Shown here in pieces: positions 60,927 to 64,000 of a stretch of DNA of 64,000 nt (position 1 is the first letter of the stretch; every line of letters starts with the position of its first letter). The stretch spans positions 1 to 64,000 of the forward strand of contig NZ_KB906984.1 in the NCBI RefSeq assembly GCF_000381745.1, read 5' to 3'. A model generated the notes under the pieces. It saw only the letters and a program-made list of their open reading frames with translations. It had not been told where the DNA came from and made no database searches. The translations under genes were made by a program, and so were the position numbers. This DNA is from Psychromonas ossibalaenae ATCC BAA-1528 (GTDB lineage Bacteria > Pseudomonadota > Gammaproteobacteria > Enterobacterales > Psychromonadaceae).

Positions 60927-61398
60927 AAAATTAGGTGCTGAAGAAGTCACTATTGCTTATCGCCGCGATAAAAAATCAATGGGCGCTTCACCTCATGAGC
61001 AGGAGCTAGCACATAAAAACGATATTAGTTTTATTTATAATGTTCAACCGCAAAAGGTAACCACCAGCCAGGCAGGTATTACAGCGATCGAGTTTAATCG
61101 TACCAGGATAGACAGCAGCGGTAAGTTAACGCCCACAGATACCATTCTTTCCCTACCCTGCGACGTTGTATTTAAAGCCGTCGGTCAACACTTTGAAAAT
61201 TCATCACTATCAGCAGAAGAGGAACAGCCTCGCTTGAATCAACAGGGAAGAATCGCGGTAGATGATAATTATCAAACTAGTTTAACAGGCGTTTATGCCG
61301 GTGGAGACTGTATTAACGGCAAGGATTTAGTAGTAGAGGCAGTTAATCACGGCACTCAGGCAGCTTTAGCGATTCATCAACAATTACAACAAGATTAA
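60895..61398 (+). pseudogene. preT: Dihydropyrimidine dehydrogenase subunit PreT, 3' part
   Basis: 167 codons from MTAIDIAVQSKKLGAEEVTI to the stop, carrying the rest of the NAD(P)H-binding and FAD domains (YRRDKKSMGASPHEQELAHK, CDVVFKAVGQHFENS, TGVYAGGDCINGKDLVVEAV). It is in the +1 frame relative to the 5' part because of the G10 tract. Alone it lacks the Fe-S and FAD-entry parts and would not function. It ends 10 bases before preA. Confidence 0.85.
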
Positions 61399-61408
61399 CA
61401 GGGAATAA

Positions 61409-62683
61409 ATGATGGCAAATTTAGCATGTGAATTTATAGGAATTAAATCAATCAACCCTTTCTGGCTAGCTTCTGCTCCGCCCACAGACAAAGCGTATAA
61501 TGTCATTCGAGCATTTGAAGCCGGCTGGGGTGGGGTTGTCTGGAAAACACTAGGAGAAGACCCGGCTCCCGTTAATGTTTCTTCACGTTATGTGGCTCAC
61601 TATGGTCAAAACAGACAAGTATCAGGGTTCAGCAATATTGAGCTAGTCAGTGACCGGCCGCTGCAGGTAAATCTGGATGAAATTACTCAAGTAAAAAAAG
61701 ACTGGCCGGACAGAGTTATTATTGTCTCATTAATGGTGCCCTGTGAAGAGAATGCCTGGAAAAATATATTACCCCGAGTTGAAGCTACCGGCGCTGACGG
61801 TATAGAGCTTAATTTCGGCTGCCCTCACGGCATGCCGGAGCGTGGTATGGGGGCAGCTGTCGGTCAGGTACCGGAATATATTGAAATGGTTACCCGTTGG
61901 TGCAAGCAGTACAGCTCACTGCCGGTCATCGTAAAATTAACACCAAATATTACCGATATTCGTCAGCCGGCAGCTGCTGCAATGCGTGGCGGCGCTGATG
62001 CAGTTAGCCTGATTAATACTATTAATTCTATTCCATCAGTCAATCTCGACACTATGTCGCCGGAGCCGAGTGTTGATGGAAAAAGTACTAACGGCGGTTA
62101 CTGCGGCTCTGCTGTAAAACCGATTGCCTTAAGCATGGTATCGCAGATTGCTCGCAACCCAGAAACCTCCAGTCTGCCGATCTCGGGCATAGGCGGCGTT
62201 TCTAACTGGCGTGATGCGGCCGAATTCATTACCTTAGGCGCCAGTAACGTTCAAATTTGTACTGCTGCGATGTTATACGGCTTCAAAATTATTGACGATT
62301 TATGTGACGGCCTAAGTGACTGGATGGATAAAAAAGGTTATCAGTCAATAAGCGACTTTAGTCGGGCTGCTGTTGTAAATACCGTCGCCTGGCAGGAACT
62401 CAATATTAATTACAAACGCATTGCATATATTAATCAGGATGCCTGTATTCAGTGCGGACGCTGTTTTGCCGCCTGCGAAGATACTTCGCATCAGGCGGTT
62501 TTAAAAAGTGGTGATATCGATAACAGAAAATACAGCATCATCGATGAAGAGTGTGTCGGCTGTAATTTATGTCAAATTACCTGTCCAGAGCCGGGTGTCA
62601 TTGTTATGCAGGATGTTGAAACTGGAAAAGCCTCCCTAAACTGGAAGAATCACCCTAAAAATCCCTATCAGGAAAAAATTTAA
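61409..62683 (+). CDS. preA: Dihydropyrimidine dehydrogenase subunit PreA
   Basis: 424 residues (the second ATG at 61412 has better spacing from GGGA). Dihydroorotate-dehydrogenase-like FMN barrel (LASAPPTDKAYNVIRAFEAG, NFGCPHGMPERGMGAAVGQV, IVKLTPNITDIR, SGIGGVSNWRDAAEFI). Two C-terminal 4Fe-4S clusters follow (CIQCGRCFAACEDTSH, CVGCNLCQITCPEPG). With PreT it reduces uracil or thymine with NADH, the first step of reductive pyrimidine breakdown. Operon with preT and the downstream nucleobase permease. Confidence 0.95.
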   Translation: MMANLACEFIGIKSINPFWLASAPPTDKAYNVIRAFEAGWGGVVWKTLGEDPAPVNVSSRYVAHYGQNRQVSGFSNIELVSDRPLQVNLDEITQVKKDWPDRVIIVSLMVPCEENAWKNILPRVEATGADGIELNFGCPHGMPERGMGAAVGQVPEYIEMVTRWCKQYSSLPVIVKLTPNITDIRQPAAAAMRGGADAVSLINTINSIPSVNLDTMSPEPSVDGKSTNGGYCGSAVKPIALSMVSQIARNPETSSLPISGIGGVSNWRDAAEFITLGASNVQICTAAMLYGFKIIDDLCDGLSDWMDKKGYQSISDFSRAAVVNTVAWQELNINYKRIAYINQDACIQCGRCFAACEDTSHQAVLKSGDIDNRKYSIIDEECVGCNLCQITCPEPGVIVMQDVETGKASLNWKNHPKNPYQEKI

Positions 62684-62731
62684 GCTTACTGATACTCACA
62701 ATAATGTTCCACACAAGAAAAGGAAGGCAAG

Positions 62732-64000
62732 ATGCTAACCAGTTTACCCATTACACGTCGTGATACGTGTAATGATAATAAAACTTTGTTTACATCATCG
62801 GCTCGCCAGAGTGGTGAGTTCATTGAGCTCAATGTGCAAAAAGACATTTCTGACAGTCCGCTTTACAATAAAGATCTGGCTCCCACCAGCATTAAGCAGC
62901 GAACTTGGCATAAAGGCAATGTTGCAGCTTTATGGGTAGGTATGGCCATTTGTGTACCTACGTACACGCTCGGAGGTGTATTAACTTCCTATTTTGGACT
63001 TTCTGTAGTAGAGGCTTTAATTACCATTCTTATCGCTAATATTATTGTTTTAATTCCACTCACACTCAATGCTTTTGCCGGCACTAAATATGGGATTCCT
63101 TTTCCTGTACTTTTACGTTCTTCTTTCGGTTTGTACGGTTCAAATATTCCCTGTTTGATTCGTGCAGTCGTGGCCTGCGGCTGGTTTGGTATACAAACGT
63201 TATTTGGCGGTATTGCCTGCCACCTTTTACTATCTACTGTCTCTCAGAGCTGGGCATCACTCGGAAGTATTGGTGAGGTTTACGGTTTTTTCATTTTCTT
63301 AGCACTTAATCTTTACGTAGTAATAAAAGGCGCTAATTCAATTAAGAAATTAGAAAACTGGTCCGCACCTATCCTGTTAACATCCGGAATAGGACTCATG
63401 CTCTGGGCACTACCGCAGATCAACTTACAAGAATTACTTTTAAGTAAAGTAGCTAGACCTGAAACGGACAGTCCAGTTCCTTATTTTATGGCTGGAATAA
63501 CCGCTATGGTTGGGTTTTGGGCAACATTAAGTTTAAATATTCCTGATTTCAGTCGTTTTGTTAAATCGCAGAAAGATCAAGTCATCGGACAGGTTATCGG
63601 GCTTCCTTTAACCATGTTTTTCTTTGCTGCATTAGGCGTCGTTTTAACTTCTGCTTCTGTCTCGCTGGTTGGCGAAGCCGTATCTGATCCTATTAACCTG
63701 ATAGGTAAAATAAATGATCCGCTAATAGTTATCATTGCTATGATCTTAATTATTATTGCTACGGTATCAACGAACAGTGCTTCAAATATCGTTTCACCCA
63801 CTAACGATTTTCAGAATATGGCCCCAAAACTGATCAGTGAAAAGCGCGGAGTACTACTAACCGGTTTTATCGGCGTACTCATCATGAGCTGGGAGCTAAT
63901 GAAAAAGATGCACTGGATAGAATCAGACATCAGTACAGAAGCCTTATTTTCCAACTGGTTGTTAGGCTACTCCAGTTTACTCGGCCCTATTGCCGGCATC
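62732..64000 (+). CDS. NCS1-family nucleobase/hydantoin permease (partial, runs off the window)
   Basis: ATG at 62732 with GGAAGG nine bases upstream; open to the window edge (423 codons). Family signature at the start (SPLYNKDLAPTSIKQRTWHK, NVAALWVGMAICVPTYTLGG), then repeated membrane helices (GIPFPVLLRSSFGLYGSNIP, VACGWFGIQTLFGG, GFWATLSLNIPDFSRF, NSASNIVSPTNDF). NCS1 transporters take up uracil, allantoin, cytosine or hydantoins with Na+ or H+. The operon with preTA points to a pyrimidine (uracil/thymine) or dihydropyrimidine substrate. Confidence 0.92.
   Translation, partial: MLTSLPITRRDTCNDNKTLFTSSARQSGEFIELNVQKDISDSPLYNKDLAPTSIKQRTWHKGNVAALWVGMAICVPTYTLGGVLTSYFGLSVVEALITILIANIIVLIPLTLNAFAGTKYGIPFPVLLRSSFGLYGSNIPCLIRAVVACGWFGIQTLFGGIACHLLLSTVSQSWASLGSIGEVYGFFIFLALNLYVVIKGANSIKKLENWSAPILLTSGIGLMLWALPQINLQELLLSKVARPETDSPVPYFMAGITAMVGFWATLSLNIPDFSRFVKSQKDQVIGQVIGLPLTMFFFAALGVVLTSASVSLVGEAVSDPINLIGKINDPLIVIIAMILIIIATVSTNSASNIVSPTNDFQNMAPKLISEKRGVLLTGFIGVLIMSWELMKKMHWIESDISTEALFSNWLLGYSSLLGPIAGI

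Overview
The window reads as chromosome of a marine, probably psychrophilic gammaproteobacterium of the Psychromonas / Vibrionales / Alteromonadales type. This is inferred from gene content (uhpT-uhpABC, fructose-type PTS genes, two-chain preT/preA dihydropyrimidine dehydrogenase, E. coli-like cdd, PBP1B) and from a moderately AT-rich base composition. I cannot name the species.

Layout: 1-2953 is the 5' part of a giant exported DUF4347 / cadherin-like repeat protein (minus strand, running off the edge). 3.5-12.2 kb holds housekeeping genes: a DsdC-like LysR regulator diverging from a ChbG-type deacetylase, a chemoreceptor, a periplasmic alpha-carbonic anhydrase, a TPR lipoprotein with mrcB (PBP1B), and cdd.

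12582-27415 is a 14.8-kb integrated element that splits an M32 (Taq-type) carboxypeptidase gene in two. The N-terminal codons lie at 12502-12580 and the remainder at 27416-28822. The element encodes a large serine recombinase at its right end. Joining its two ends gives a dyad-symmetric attP (ACTTGC-GA-GCAAGT), and joining the flanks restores the family's Trp-Asp-Gln. Inside are a TPR-DUF2971 protein, a tightly overlapping eight-gene minus-strand operon of unrecognised small proteins, a second small serine recombinase with paired direct-repeat operators, two unknown plus-strand genes, a 1.2-kb hairpin-rich non-coding region with two identical 81-bp direct repeats (candidate replication origin or ncRNA), a coiled-coil protein behind a structured leader, a lone T4 gp23-like major capsid protein, two exported proteins, and an XRE regulator with a palindromic operator. 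No portal, terminase, prohead protease or tail gene was recognised. The most economical reading is a phage satellite that supplies its own version of a T4-type capsid protein, in outline like Vibrio PLE-type satellites but with different genes. This is the most interesting part of the window.

28.8-44.9 kb is chromosomal again: a three-gene lysine/2-aminoadipate catabolic operon, a periplasmic ABC-type binding protein, a small unknown gene, an AbgT transporter, a periplasmic 5'-nucleotidase diverging from an exported amidohydrolase, a dGTPase, and a very large outer-membrane fusion protein (metalloprotease, beta-propeller, beta-barrel).

45.0-59.7 kb is a sugar-phosphate / PTS region. Two fructose-type PTS sets, each with its own paralogous AraC regulator, flank manA and the complete hexose-phosphate uptake system uhpT-uhpA-uhpB-uhpC. 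60.0-64.0 kb is a pyrimidine-catabolism operon (preT broken or phase-switched at a G10 tract, preA, and an NCS1-type nucleobase permease cut by the window edge). Two diverged 262-bp structured repeats (MITE-like) lie just upstream of the dGTPase and of the PTS IIABC gene.
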